From positions 1 to 19,534 of the forward strand of contig NZ_JNYJ01000100.1 of the NCBI RefSeq assembly GCF_000716715.1: 19,534 nt of DNA, written 5' to 3'. This stretch comes from Dactylosporangium aurantiacum. Lineage in GTDB: Bacteria > Actinomycetota > Actinomycetes > Mycobacteriales > Micromonosporaceae. Shown piece by piece: positions 1 through 6,338 of this stretch (positions are counted from its first letter, which is position 1; each line of letters begins with the position of its first letter). A program made the position numbers and the translations under genes. The notes beneath the pieces are model-generated. The model was not told the DNA's origin, did no database searches, and was given only the letters and a program-made list of their open reading frames with translations.

Positions 1-120
1 GCCGGCCTGGTGGACGCCGACCGGCGCGGCACGTGGGTGTACTACCGGGCGCGCCCGGCGATCCTGGCGCAGCTCGCCGCCCTGCTCACCGTGGAGCCGG
101 CGGCGGCCGGGACAGCATGA
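1..120 (+). CDS. ArsR-family HTH regulator, C-terminal end (5' truncated by window)
   Basis: Frame 1 is open from the first base and reads AGLVDADRRGTWVYYRARPA, then a Leu/Ala helix, ending with TGA at 118-120. The pattern 'GLV..RRGTWVYYR' followed by an Ala/Leu-rich helix is the beta-wing and last helix of ArsR/SmtB winged-helix repressors. The DNA-recognition helix and any metal-binding cysteines lie outside the window, so the effector cannot be stated. The stop overlaps the ATG of the next small ORF (ATGA at 117-120), implying translational coupling. Call by pattern only; other winged-helix families with a similar wing cannot be fully excluded. Confidence 0.7.
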   Translation, partial: AGLVDADRRGTWVYYRARPAILAQLAALLTVEPAAAGTA

Positions 121-320
121 CCATCGACGCGTTGGCGGAGCTGACGGCGCTCGCCGGGTCGCCGCGGCCACCGCGCGGCGGCACGATCCACCGGTACGCC
201 GGCGGCTGCGCCGACTTCCTGCTCGCGTTCGCGACCGGCACCACCGGCCTGACAGTCCTGAACTACGTGCTGCGGCACCACGCCGACCCACTGTTCACGG
301 CGTTTCCCGATCGAGGCTGA
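117..320 (+). CDS. Small hypothetical protein coupled to the ArsR-type gene
   Basis: This 67-aa ORF starts at an ATG that overlaps the stop of the upstream regulator (ATGA), and its stop lies at the base of a hairpin (315-338), so it has the boundaries of a last operon gene. The product has a Pro/Arg-rich N-terminus and one moderately hydrophobic stretch (DFLLAFATGTTGLTVLNYVL, about residues 34-53) that could be a buried or membrane-associated helix. I recognise no family. It might be a remnant of a longer target gene of the regulator. The reading frame is supported by overlap and terminator, not by homology. Confidence 0.45.
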   Translation: MTIDALAELTALAGSPRPPRGGTIHRYAGGCADFLLAFATGTTGLTVLNYVLRHHADPLFTAFPDRG

Positions 321-338
321 CCGGCTCCTGGGTCAGCC
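315..338 (+). terminator. Hairpin after the ArsR operon
   Basis: GGCTGACC (315-322) pairs perfectly with GGTCAGCC (331-338) around an 8-nt loop. The stop codon of the 67-aa gene lies inside the left arm. There is no T-run, which is common for actinobacterial terminators. Confidence 0.5.
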
Positions 339-379
339 GGAACGCGCCGTGCGCGTCGCGTAGAAGCGGACGGCGACGG

Positions 380-586
380 CAGGCGCGGCACGGGGCGGCC
401 GGCGAGGGCCGGCACCCACGCCGGGAAGCGCAGCCCCCACGGGCGCACCAGCGCCAACGCGAGCACCGCCGGCAGGACCGCCAGGGCGTTGAGCGTCAGC
501 GGGTACGTGCCGCCGCCGTCGCGGTGCCACGCCTCGAAGCGGTCGCCCGGGGCCGTGGTCGCGGGTCCCAGCGGGTCCGTCGCCAT
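380..586 (-). pseudogene. Remnant of a multi-pass membrane protein
   Basis: This is the only content of the roughly 310-base gap before the cyclodeaminase gene, apart from hairpins at each end. Read on the minus strand from ATG 586, the product has FEAWHRDGGGTYPLTLNALA, a hydrophobic helix (VLPAVLALALV), then RPWGLRFPAWVPALAGRPVPRL. The 'hydrophobic helix-VRPWG-R-P-W-P-LAGR-VPR' pattern is familiar from large actinobacterial integral membrane proteins in which it joins two helices. After PRL the frame changes to Pro/Ser/Arg low-complexity sequence and no second helix follows. I read it as a fragment of about 65 residues left from a deleted gene. The family assignment is from memory of the pattern and is uncertain. 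Confidence 0.35.
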
Positions 587-602
587 GCCGACGATCGTGC
601 CG

Positions 603-635
603 GACCGCGCTGTGCGGTCACTGAGCGCCGCTCAG
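603..635 (-). terminator. Possible terminator after the racemase/cyclodeaminase operon
   Basis: Two small hairpins follow one another: GACCGC (603-608) with GCGGTC (614-619), and CTGAGC (621-626) with GCTCAG (630-635). The second overlaps the stop codon of the cyclodeaminase gene at 632-634. Stems are only 6 bp each, so the call is tentative. Confidence 0.35.
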
Positions 636-1585
636 CGCCCAATCAGGTGCGCCCGCAGCACCGCCTCCGCCACCACCAGGTCCTGCCACGCCATGCCGAC
701 GCTCTTGAAGACCAGCGGCCGGTCCGGGGCCGGTGTGACCCGGCCGGTGACGGCGTCGCGCATCGGCACCAGGTCCGCGGCCCGCACCGCGCCCTCGTCC
801 ACGGCCAGGCACACGTCGCCGGCCTCGCGCAGGGCGGTGGCGACGTCCTCCACGACGACCGTGGAGCGGGCCAGCAGCGCGCCGGGCAGCTCCCGGGCGT
901 CGGGCTCATGGCTGCCGACCGCGATGACGACCGCACCGGCGGCGACCAGCCCGGCGTCGAACAGCGGCGACCTGGCCGACGTCGCGCACACGACCACGTC
1001 GGCGGCGCGCAGGACGTCGCCGGCCCGCGGATCGTCCAGGGCGACGACGGTCGCGCCGTGGATCGGCGGCACCCGGGCAGGATCGCGCACCAGGTGGGTG
1101 ACCTCACCGAGCGGACGGCGCGGCCGGTGCGCCGCCAGGACCGCGGCCAGGGTCGCGACGTGACCGTGCGCCTGCGGACCGGCGCCGAGGACCGCGACGG
1201 ACGCCGGGCCGACGCCGGCGCGCAGCCGGGAGGCGACCGCCGCGACCGACACGGCCGGCGTGCGCAGCGAGGTGAGGGCGGTGCCGTCCAGGACCGCGAC
1301 CAGCCCGAGGGTGTCGGCGTCGAACAGCAGGTAGGACGCCTGCACCCGGGGCAGCCCGCGGCCCGGGTTGCCCGGCGCGACGGTGGCCACCTTGACCCCG
1401 GCGTACCGGCCCGCCTCCGACGGCATGAGCAGCAGCTGGCCGGTGTGCAGCGGGACGGCCTGGCGCGGTGGGTCGGCGGCCGGGTCGAGCCCGGCGGTGA
1501 GCGCCGCGGTGACCGCCTCGACGGCGGCGGCCGGGCCACAGGCGGCGACGACCGCGGCGGCGTCCAGCAGCAGCGGCGCGCTCAC
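632..1585 (-). CDS. Ornithine cyclodeaminase/mu-crystallin family oxidoreductase
   Basis: This 317-aa protein has the normal family length. Visible marks are GVKVATV (Lys65, substrate carboxylate region), TSLRTPAVSVAA (residues 105-116), the dinucleotide loop VLGAGPQAHGH (132-142), VVVCATSARSPLF (197-209), VGSHEPDARELP (223-234, with the Asp229 region that faces substrate) and the C-terminal FKSVGMAWQDLVVAE (293-307). The family includes ornithine cyclodeaminase, alanine dehydrogenase and 1-pyrroline-2-carboxylate/ketimine reductases; NAD(P)H is the cofactor. The GTG start overlaps the TGA of the racemase gene by 4 bp (GTGA), so the two are translated together. Next to a proline racemase family enzyme, pyrroline-2-carboxylate reductase is the likeliest activity, by inference; true ornithine cyclodeaminase is possible. 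Confidence 0.9.
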   Translation of the reverse strand: MSAPLLLDAAAVVAACGPAAAVEAVTAALTAGLDPAADPPRQAVPLHTGQLLLMPSEAGRYAGVKVATVAPGNPGRGLPRVQASYLLFDADTLGLVAVLDGTALTSLRTPAVSVAAVASRLRAGVGPASVAVLGAGPQAHGHVATLAAVLAAHRPRRPLGEVTHLVRDPARVPPIHGATVVALDDPRAGDVLRAADVVVCATSARSPLFDAGLVAAGAVVIAVGSHEPDARELPGALLARSTVVVEDVATALREAGDVCLAVDEGAVRAADLVPMRDAVTGRVTPAPDRPLVFKSVGMAWQDLVVAEAVLRAHLIGR

Positions 1586-2595
1586 CGCAGCACGAACCCG
1601 GGCACGAGCGGGTCGTCGGGGTCCACGACGAACGTGTGCTCACCCGTGCGGTACGCCAACCCGGTGACCTGCGGCACGACGGCCGGCCGGCCGTCCACGG
1701 ACGTCTCGGCGAGCACCGCGCCGGTGAACCGGGACCCGACGATCGACTCGTGCAGCAGCACCGGCCCGCCGGGCGCCACCCGGCCCTCGGCGGCCAGGAC
1801 GGCGAGCCGGGCGCAGGTGCCGGACCCGCACGGGGAGCGGTCCACCTCACCGTCGGCGAACACGGTCACGTTGCGCTGCCGCACCGCGTCGCCGCCGAGA
1901 TCCTCGTGCAGGATCGTGCCGTACACGCCGCTGAGCCGCGGGTCGGTCGGGTGTGCGGCGTGGCCGGTGTCGTTGAGCGCCCACTTGATCTCCCGACCGA
2001 GGGCGATCAGGTCCCGGTAGTGCGCCGGGTCGACGGTCAGCCCGGCGGTGGTGGCGTCGAGGCAGGCGTAGATGGCGCCGCCGTAGGCCACGGTGACGGT
2101 GACGTCGCCGCGGGACGTCGCCACCGGCACGTCGCGGGCCAGGACATAGCTGGGCACGTTGACGAAGTCGACCGCCACGCTCCGCCCGCCGGCGCGGTGC
2201 ACCCTCGCCGTCACCCGCCCCGACGGCACGTCGATGACGACGTCGGCGGTGCCGTCGTCCGGGGCCGGCACCCGGCCGGTGTCGACCGCCCACACGCCGA
2301 GCGCGATCGTGCCGTGCCCGCACGCGGTGGAGAACCCGTCCTTGTGCCAGAACAGCACCCCGAGGTCGGCGCCGTCGTCGTCGGGCGGGACGAGAAAGCC
2401 GCCGTACATGTCGGCGTGCCCGCGGGGCTCGAAGCACAGCAGCTGCCGCAGCTCATGCGCGGCGGGGCTGTCCACGGCATTGGCCCGCCGGTCGGCGACC
2501 GACCCGCCCGGCAGGTCCACGGGCGGGTCGGCGACGATCCTGAACGGCTCACCGGCGGTGTGGTAGTCGCTCGTCGACACGCGCAACGGCATCAC
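1582..2595 (-). CDS. Proline racemase family protein (hydroxyproline epimerase or dehydratase-like)
   Basis: This 337-aa protein has both catalytic blocks of the PF05544 family: GFSTACGHGTIALG with Cys92 and His94, and DRSPCGSGTCAR with Asp252 and Cys256. Family knowledge: racemases and 4-hydroxyproline 2-epimerases use two cysteines as acid and base, while trans-3-hydroxyproline dehydratases replace the second with Thr. Both cysteines are present, favouring epimerase/racemase. The 'VLFWHKDGFST' lead-in, however, resembles the dehydratase clade. Start: GTG at 2595 with GGGAG about 9 nt upstream, or the adjacent ATG at 2592. It is the first gene of a coupled pair with the cyclodeaminase-family gene, consistent with catabolism of hydroxyproline or a D-amino acid through a cyclic imine. 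No transporter or sensor gene lies beside it. Confidence 0.88.
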   Translation of the reverse strand: MMPLRVSTSDYHTAGEPFRIVADPPVDLPGGSVADRRANAVDSPAAHELRQLLCFEPRGHADMYGGFLVPPDDDGADLGVLFWHKDGFSTACGHGTIALGVWAVDTGRVPAPDDGTADVVIDVPSGRVTARVHRAGGRSVAVDFVNVPSYVLARDVPVATSRGDVTVTVAYGGAIYACLDATTAGLTVDPAHYRDLIALGREIKWALNDTGHAAHPTDPRLSGVYGTILHEDLGGDAVRQRNVTVFADGEVDRSPCGSGTCARLAVLAAEGRVAPGGPVLLHESIVGSRFTGAVLAETSVDGRPAVVPQVTGLAYRTGEHTFVVDPDDPLVPGFVLR

Positions 2596-2634
2596 CGCAC
2601 GATTCTCCCACCGGCCGCCGGGGCCGGCCTGTGG

Positions 2635-2907
2635 TCAGCTCGGCCAGCGGCCCGTCGCCTTACGGACCCCGACGGCGCCGCCGCGGTCCACGGCCGCCTT
2701 CACGACCGCGAAGATCGCGCCCTGCAACGCGGCCGCGGTGAGGATCTCGCCCCAGCCGCGGTCCTCGTCGGTGGCGTTCGGCGCGTCCCGGTCGTCGCCG
2801 ACCACCTTCCACACCTGCTTGAAGATCAGCCCGGCCGCGAGGCCCGCACCGACGCCGAGCAGCAGCCCGACCGGCTTGTACGCAATCTTCCCAACAACCC
2901 CGCTCAT
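2635..2907 (-). CDS. DUF4235 family small membrane protein
   Basis: The product is 90 aa. The start is set by ATG 2907 with a strong GGAGGTGA ribosome site (2912-2919; the GGAGG core is 7 nt from the ATG); an in-frame ATG 42 nt upstream has no such support. Sequence marks are YKPVGLLLGVGAGLAAGLIFKQVWKVV (one Gly-rich membrane helix), an acidic loop, and ILTAAALQGAIFAVVKAAVDRGGA (second hydrophobic segment), ending KATGRWP. This is the pattern of actinobacterial DUF4235 proteins, which usually sit beside DUF3618 genes, as here (85 bp downstream of one). The function is unknown; an envelope role is inferred from the membrane helices. Confidence 0.85.
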   Translation of the reverse strand: MSGVVGKIAYKPVGLLLGVGAGLAAGLIFKQVWKVVGDDRDAPNATDEDRGWGEILTAAALQGAIFAVVKAAVDRGGAVGVRKATGRWPS

Positions 2908-2992
2908 GCCGTCACCTCCGCTACGCTCCGGCGCCGGCCTGAGCTCCACCCTGTGTCCATGATTCGCGGCTCCTCGCTCCGCTGCGGCCCGC

Positions 2993-3256
2993 TCATGCCT
3001 GTCTCCTCCGCAATGCCACGATGATCAGTGCGATGCCCACGGCCGCCGCGGCGATCACGGCCAGCGGCGCCGGCCGGCGCGCCTGCGCCTTCACCCGCGC
3101 CTTCACCTCGCCGGCCGCCTGCGCCGCGGCCTCTTTCGCCCGCGCCTTGACGTCCACCCTGGCCGCCAGGGCCTCGACGGTCGCGCCGAGCTCGGCGCGG
3201 GTCCGTGCGATCTCGGCCCGCAGCTGCTGCGGGTCCGGCGGCGTGTCGGCGCTCAT
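2993..3256 (-). CDS. DUF3618 family membrane-anchored protein
   Basis: The product is 87 aa, starting at ATG 3256 preceded by GGAAGGAC. DPQQLRAEIARTRAELGATVEALAARVDVKARAKE is the typical DUF3618 N-terminus: an amphipathic, coiled-coil-like helix with the 'R.EIARTR.ELG.TVEALA..DVK' pattern. It is followed by a Lys/Ala-rich stretch and one C-terminal membrane helix (PLAVIAAAAVGIALIIVAL) ending in RRR. In many actinomycetes it is accompanied by DUF1469/holin-like and DUF4235 genes; here only the DUF4235 partner is present downstream. Function unknown; probably a tail-anchored membrane protein with its N-terminus in the cytoplasm. Confidence 0.85.
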   Translation of the reverse strand: MSADTPPDPQQLRAEIARTRAELGATVEALAARVDVKARAKEAAAQAAGEVKARVKAQARRPAPLAVIAAAAVGIALIIVALRRRQA

Positions 3257-3385
3257 GACGTCCGTCCTTCCCGGGCCGTGACCGTGACGGGACGAACCGC
3301 ACGCAGTCATCCCTTTCGACGTTTGCCGCCGTGGTGCCCGTACTGGCGGGTCGTCAAACGCGCCGGGCGGGGGACAGCCGCACGC

Positions 3386-4096
3386 TCAGCCCTCCACGCC
3401 GGTGGAGGTGTGCGCGGCGCCGACCGGTTTCGACTCCGGGGATCCGCGCTGGCGCAGGTAGATGGCGAGCACCGCCATGGAGAACACGGCGAGCAGCTCC
3501 GACTGCCAGTTCTGCAGCGTACGGTTCCAGAAGTCCGGCTCGGTCAGGTACGTCGACCACGACACCGGGTCCTGCAGCTGGCTGAGCTGCCGCTCGTTGA
3601 ACGCGGCGACCCCCGCCACCGACTGCGCCAGCCACGACAGCACGAAGATGCCGCCCATCACCAGGCCGAGCGAGTTGGACAGCAGCCACCGCCGCCAGCC
3701 GGCCACCTTCGCCCACGCCGGCGCGTCGTCGGGTGCGTACGGGCCGACCATCTGGTCCTTGTCGGACTCGATACCGGCCTCGTCCAGCGACTTCGACTCC
3801 GGCGACCCACGCTGCAGCAGCCACACGGTGAGCACGATGAACAGGAAGAACTGCAGGTACTCCGACTGCCAGTTCTCCGCCACGTCGACGGCGAAGTCCG
3901 CCGACGTCAGGTACCGGCCGAACGAGATCGGCGGGAGCCCGTCGGTGACCTGCTGCTGGTTGAAGTCGGCGTGACCGGCGAACGCCTGCCCGACCAGGGC
4001 GAGCACGAACAGCACCCCGAACACCAGCCCGAGCGAGTTCTCCCGCGCGAACCGCCGGACCCGGCCGTCGTCTCCGCTTCGCTTCGGCGCGCTCAT
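3386..4096 (-). CDS. DUF6766 family membrane protein, internally duplicated
   Basis: This 236-aa protein consists of two homologous halves. Each has NSLGLV..G..FVL (membrane helix), FN..Q, a segment ending YLT..DF, NWQSE, a second hydrophobic helix, and QRGSPESK. The halves run from about residue 14 to 105 and 131 to 225, giving four predicted helices. I know this pattern as DUF6766, function unknown. The ATG at 4096 overlaps the stop of the 27-aa gene upstream (ATGA at 4093-4096), so expression is probably coupled. NWQSE and RGSPESK are kept in both copies while loops differ, so the motifs are likely functional, probably at the membrane surface. Confidence 0.85.
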   Translation of the reverse strand: MSAPKRSGDDGRVRRFARENSLGLVFGVLFVLALVGQAFAGHADFNQQQVTDGLPPISFGRYLTSADFAVDVAENWQSEYLQFFLFIVLTVWLLQRGSPESKSLDEAGIESDKDQMVGPYAPDDAPAWAKVAGWRRWLLSNSLGLVMGGIFVLSWLAQSVAGVAAFNERQLSQLQDPVSWSTYLTEPDFWNRTLQNWQSELLAVFSMAVLAIYLRQRGSPESKPVGAAHTSTGVEG

Positions 4097-4176
4097 CGGT
4101 GCAGCAGCCCGATCGTGATGAAGTACGCGAGGCCGACACCGACGACGACCAGGCACAACACGAACATCGCCCGCAT
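4093..4176 (-). CDS. 27-aa single-helix membrane microprotein
   Basis: The product has 27 residues: MRAMF, an uninterrupted hydrophobic helix (VLCLVVVGVGLAYFITIGLL) and a basic end (HR). The start at ATG 4176 has a GGAGG site (4183-4187) 6 nt upstream, embedded in the last codons of the lipoprotein gene. Its stop overlaps the DUF6766 start by ATGA, and only 2 nt separate it from the lipoprotein stop. The ribosome site, both junctions and the clean hydrophobic profile make it very likely a real gene, although far below usual length cut-offs. I recall similar one-helix 'GLAYF..IGLL' proteins as common but unstudied in actinobacteria. Role unknown; a partner or assembly factor of the DUF6766 protein is possible. 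Confidence 0.75.
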   Translation of the reverse strand: MRAMFVLCLVVVGVGLAYFITIGLLHR

Positions 4177-4178
4177 CT

Positions 4179-4592
4179 TCAGCCTCCCTGCAGCACGCAG
4201 TCGTACGGACGCTCGCCCCGCGACCGGCAGCCCGCCGCGACGACCCGCCACCCGCCGGGGAACGCGGCCAGGAACTCGGTGTCGTCGGCGAGCACGACGC
4301 GGGCCCACTGCCCGTACACGTCGACCCGCCGCACCCCGGCCGGCTCCGGCAGATCCTCGTCCAGGACCGCCTCGGCGCAGGACGCGCCCGCGGACTGCTC
4401 GAGCGCCTCGACCGTGTCCGGGGCGAGCAGCGCACACGCCGCCGCACCGTCACCGGCGCCCGCGGCGGTCAGCAGCCGCACCGCGACGCCGGAGATAGCG
4501 TCACGCCGGGCGTCAGAGTCCGCGCAGCCGCCCGCCAGCGCGACGACCGTCACCATGGCGAACGCCGCCATCAACGACCGACTGGTTCGCAT
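4179..4592 (-). CDS. Conserved lipoprotein, first gene of DUF6766 operon
   Basis: The product is 137 aa from ATG 4592. MRTSRS is followed by a hydrophobic segment and ALAGGC, a lipobox with Cys23 as the likely lipidated residue. The exported domain has DAISGVAVRLLTAAGAGDGA, two Cys, then YGQWARVVLADDTEFLAAFPGGWRVVAAGC..RGERPYDC near the end. This fits a small cone-shaped NTF2-like fold (helix, then curved sheet); that fold assignment is inference. The four mature cysteines may form disulfides outside the cell. A GTG start at 4637 would place the hydrophobic segment too far in, so ATG is preferred, although its upstream sequence is a palindrome rather than a good ribosome site. Operon order: lipoprotein, 27-aa protein, DUF6766. 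Confidence 0.75.
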   Translation of the reverse strand: MRTSRSLMAAFAMVTVVALAGGCADSDARRDAISGVAVRLLTAAGAGDGAAACALLAPDTVEALEQSAGASCAEAVLDEDLPEPAGVRRVDVYGQWARVVLADDTEFLAAFPGGWRVVAAGCRSRGERPYDCVLQGG

Positions 4593-4593
4593 A

Positions 4594-4609
4594 TGGGCAC
4601 TGTTGCCCA
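4594..4609. promoter_or_regulatory. Palindrome at the start of the lipoprotein operon
   Basis: TGGGCA-CTGT-TGCCCA, a perfect 6-bp dyad, lies one base from the lipoprotein start codon where a ribosome site would be expected. It could be a repressor operator or an RNA hairpin limiting initiation. No regulator is assigned. Confidence 0.35.
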
Positions 4610-4743
4610 ACTCCACCGATCGGCACACATGATCCACCCGTCGGGGTGCGTGCCGTCAGGGGCGCGGCGGCACGCCGGCGCGCGCCGTGCTGGCCTGGGT
4701 GGCCGGGCGGGACCGGGCCGCCGGTCGATGAGATCATGTCGCG

Positions 4744-5367
4744 ATGATGTTCGAGGCTGACCAGCGCATCGTCTTCATCGGCGACAGCATCACCGACTGC
4801 GGGCGGCGTGACGTGCGCGCACCGTACGGCGACGGGTACGTGAGCCTGGTCCGCGCGTTCGTCACCGCCCGCTTCCCGGCGACGCCGCTGACCTGGGTCA
4901 ACCGCGGCGTCGGCGGCGACACGGTGCGCGACCTGGCGGCCCGCTGGGACCGCGACGCGATCGGTGAGCGTCCCGACTGGCTGGTCGTGATGATCGGCAT
5001 CAACGATGTCTGGCGGGCGTTCATGGGCCGTCCCGCGGAGGCCGTGCCGCTGCCGGAGTACGAGGCGACCCTGCGCACCCTGCTGCGCCGCGCCGTCGAG
5101 GCCACCGGGTGCCGGTTGCTGCTCGCCGACCCGTACCTGATCGAGCCGGACCGCACCGACCCGCAGCGGGCGCAGAGCGACCGGTACGCGGCGGTGGTGG
5201 CCGGGCTCGCCACCGAGCTCGGCGCGCCGCACGTGGCGACGCAGGCCGCGTTCGACGAGGCGCTCGCCGTGTCACCGGCCTCCATGTGGGCCGACGACCG
5301 GATCCACCCGGGGCTGCCGGGGCACGCGGTGATCGCCGACGCCTTCCTGCGCGTCATCACCGGCTGA
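4744..5367 (+). CDS. SGNH/GDSL-family esterase
   Basis: This 207-aa protein carries all four SGNH hydrolase blocks: FIGDSITDCG with nucleophile Ser15, NRGVGGDT with oxyanion Gly57, GINDVWR with Asn87, and DDRIHPGLPGH with Asp185 and His188. These form the Ser-His-Asp triad and oxyanion hole. There is no signal peptide, so the enzyme is probably cytoplasmic. The family includes acetylxylan esterases, carbohydrate O-acetylesterases and lysophospholipases; DSITD and GINDVWR resemble the carbohydrate esterase side, but substrate is not decidable from sequence. There are two adjacent ATGs (4744 and 4747). It is a single gene, divergent from the lipoprotein operon, ending at a shared hairpin with the gene at 5390. 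Confidence 0.9.
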   Translation: MMFEADQRIVFIGDSITDCGRRDVRAPYGDGYVSLVRAFVTARFPATPLTWVNRGVGGDTVRDLAARWDRDAIGERPDWLVVMIGINDVWRAFMGRPAEAVPLPEYEATLRTLLRRAVEATGCRLLLADPYLIEPDRTDPQRAQSDRYAAVVAGLATELGAPHVATQAAFDEALAVSPASMWADDRIHPGLPGHAVIADAFLRVITG

Positions 5368-5370
5368 GGC

Positions 5371-5389
5371 CGGCGCCGCGGCGGCGCCG
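5371..5389. terminator. Bidirectional hairpin between convergent genes
   Basis: CGGCGCCG (5371-5378) and CGGCGCCG (5382-5389) are self-complementary 8-bp arms around a 3-nt loop. The hairpin exactly fills the space between the stop of the esterase (5367) and the stop of the opposing gene (5390-5392). Confidence 0.55.
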
Positions 5390-6268
5390 TCACCGGGCGA
5401 GGCGGGCAGCGTTCAGGTCGTCGTGGTCCAGGTCGTCGTGGTCCAGTGCGGCCCATGGGTGCAGCAGGTCGGTGCCCGCCTGCCGCGGCACGTCGGCGAC
5501 CCCGAAGTCGCCGGGCGCGGTGTCGAGCCTGCGCTGCAGCGCCGCCCGGAGCGCGCCGGCGTCCTCCATGAGGCGGTCGTAGGCCTCGTCCCCGCCGGCG
5601 CCGGCGTCGTGCAGGAGCGCCGCGAGGTCCTGCAGGTCGAAGTACCGCGCCGCCCGCACCACGGCGTCGAGCCAGCCGGGCGGGAACTCGGCCAGGGCCG
5701 CCTCGAGGCCGCTGCCGGCGGCGCGGTGGTGCAGGCCCTGCAGCCGCGCCAGGTGCCGCAGCCCGACCGGCCCGCGGTCGGCGTCCGGCCCGTCCATGAC
5801 GATGCGCAGCCACAGCTCGCCGGCGGCGTCCCAGAGCACCTCGACGACGTCGCGCAGCAGGTGGCCCCGCCGGTCGTCGACCCACGCCGGCGCGGGGCGC
5901 CAGTCGTACGCGGCCCGCATCCCGTCGAACCCGGCCGCGCCGGTCACCGCGAGCAGCACGTCGAGGCCGTACCGGCACGGCACCACCGACGCCCGGGGCA
6001 CCACCCCGGGCACCCCGGCCAGCGACACCCACACCTGCTCGTCGGAGCCGGACGTCACCAGGTCGTGCCAGCGCCCACCGTCGAACAGCGCGACCTGGCA
6101 GTGGCTGGCACCGACGACCGACACGACCACGGCCACGCCCCGCCGCTCGTCCCGCCACGAGAACGAAGGGTCGTCCTGCGGCGGCGTCGAGGCCATGGAC
6201 CGCTGCAGGTCACCCGGCTCGATCAGCTGCCGCGTGTTGGTCGTGCCGTACACCCGCCGCTCGATCAC
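5390..6268 (-). CDS. Hypothetical protein, unrecognised
   Basis: This is a soluble 292-aa protein with no signal peptide or membrane segment. The N-terminal part (about 35-115) alternates beta-like stretches, including GVAVVVSVVGASHCQVALFDGGRWHDLV and VWVSLAGVPGVVPRASVVP. The middle and C-terminal parts are helical and acidic (AALAEFPPGWLDAVVRAARY, AYDRLMEDAGALRAALQRR). It ends with an exact 15-nt duplication giving DHDDL-DHDDL. The start is GTG 6268 with no clear ribosome site; ATG 6196 (residue 25) is the alternative. It lies 70 bp downstream of the LuxR-type regulator gene on the same strand, so co-transcription is possible. I do not recognise a family; N-terminal sheet plus helical C-terminus gives no functional clue. 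Confidence 0.7.
   Translation of the reverse strand: MIERRVYGTTNTRQLIEPGDLQRSMASTPPQDDPSFSWRDERRGVAVVVSVVGASHCQVALFDGGRWHDLVTSGSDEQVWVSLAGVPGVVPRASVVPCRYGLDVLLAVTGAAGFDGMRAAYDWRPAPAWVDDRRGHLLRDVVEVLWDAAGELWLRIVMDGPDADRGPVGLRHLARLQGLHHRAAGSGLEAALAEFPPGWLDAVVRAARYFDLQDLAALLHDAGAGGDEAYDRLMEDAGALRAALQRRLDTAPGDFGVADVPRQAGTDLLHPWAALDHDDLDHDDLNAARLAR
5415..5444. repeat. Exact 15-bp in-frame duplication
   Basis: AGGTCGTCGTGGTCC occurs twice head-to-tail (5415-5429 and 5430-5444) inside the 3' end of the 292-aa gene. It adds five acidic residues without breaking the frame, so it is probably a recent slippage event. Confidence 0.8.
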
Positions 6269-6338
6269 GATGCACTGTAACCGCCCGGCGACCCGCCGGT
6301 GCCCCGCAGTGACCGGCGTGACGGGCGGGGGAGCGCGG

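Noticed and set aside
524..2020. Long open frame on the plus strand (about 500 codons) opposite the racemase and cyclodeaminase genes
   Set aside because: Its product is Arg/Gly/His-rich low complexity with no family motif, while the minus strand encodes two clear enzyme families; it is a high-GC shadow frame.
2908..2949. Longer start (ATG 2949) for the DUF4235 gene
   Set aside because: It adds a Pro/Arg-rich extension absent from the family pattern and would place the strong GGAGGTGA site inside the coding sequence.
3320..3360. Imperfect hairpin (CGTTTG/CAAACG with inner GC pairs) downstream of the DUF6766 gene
   Set aside because: The stem is interrupted by unequal bulges; not convincing as a terminator or operator.
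5423..6280. Plus-strand open frame opposite the 292-aa gene
   Set aside because: Val/Gln/Arg/His-rich composition typical of antisense frames; the minus-strand product has normal helix and strand patterns.
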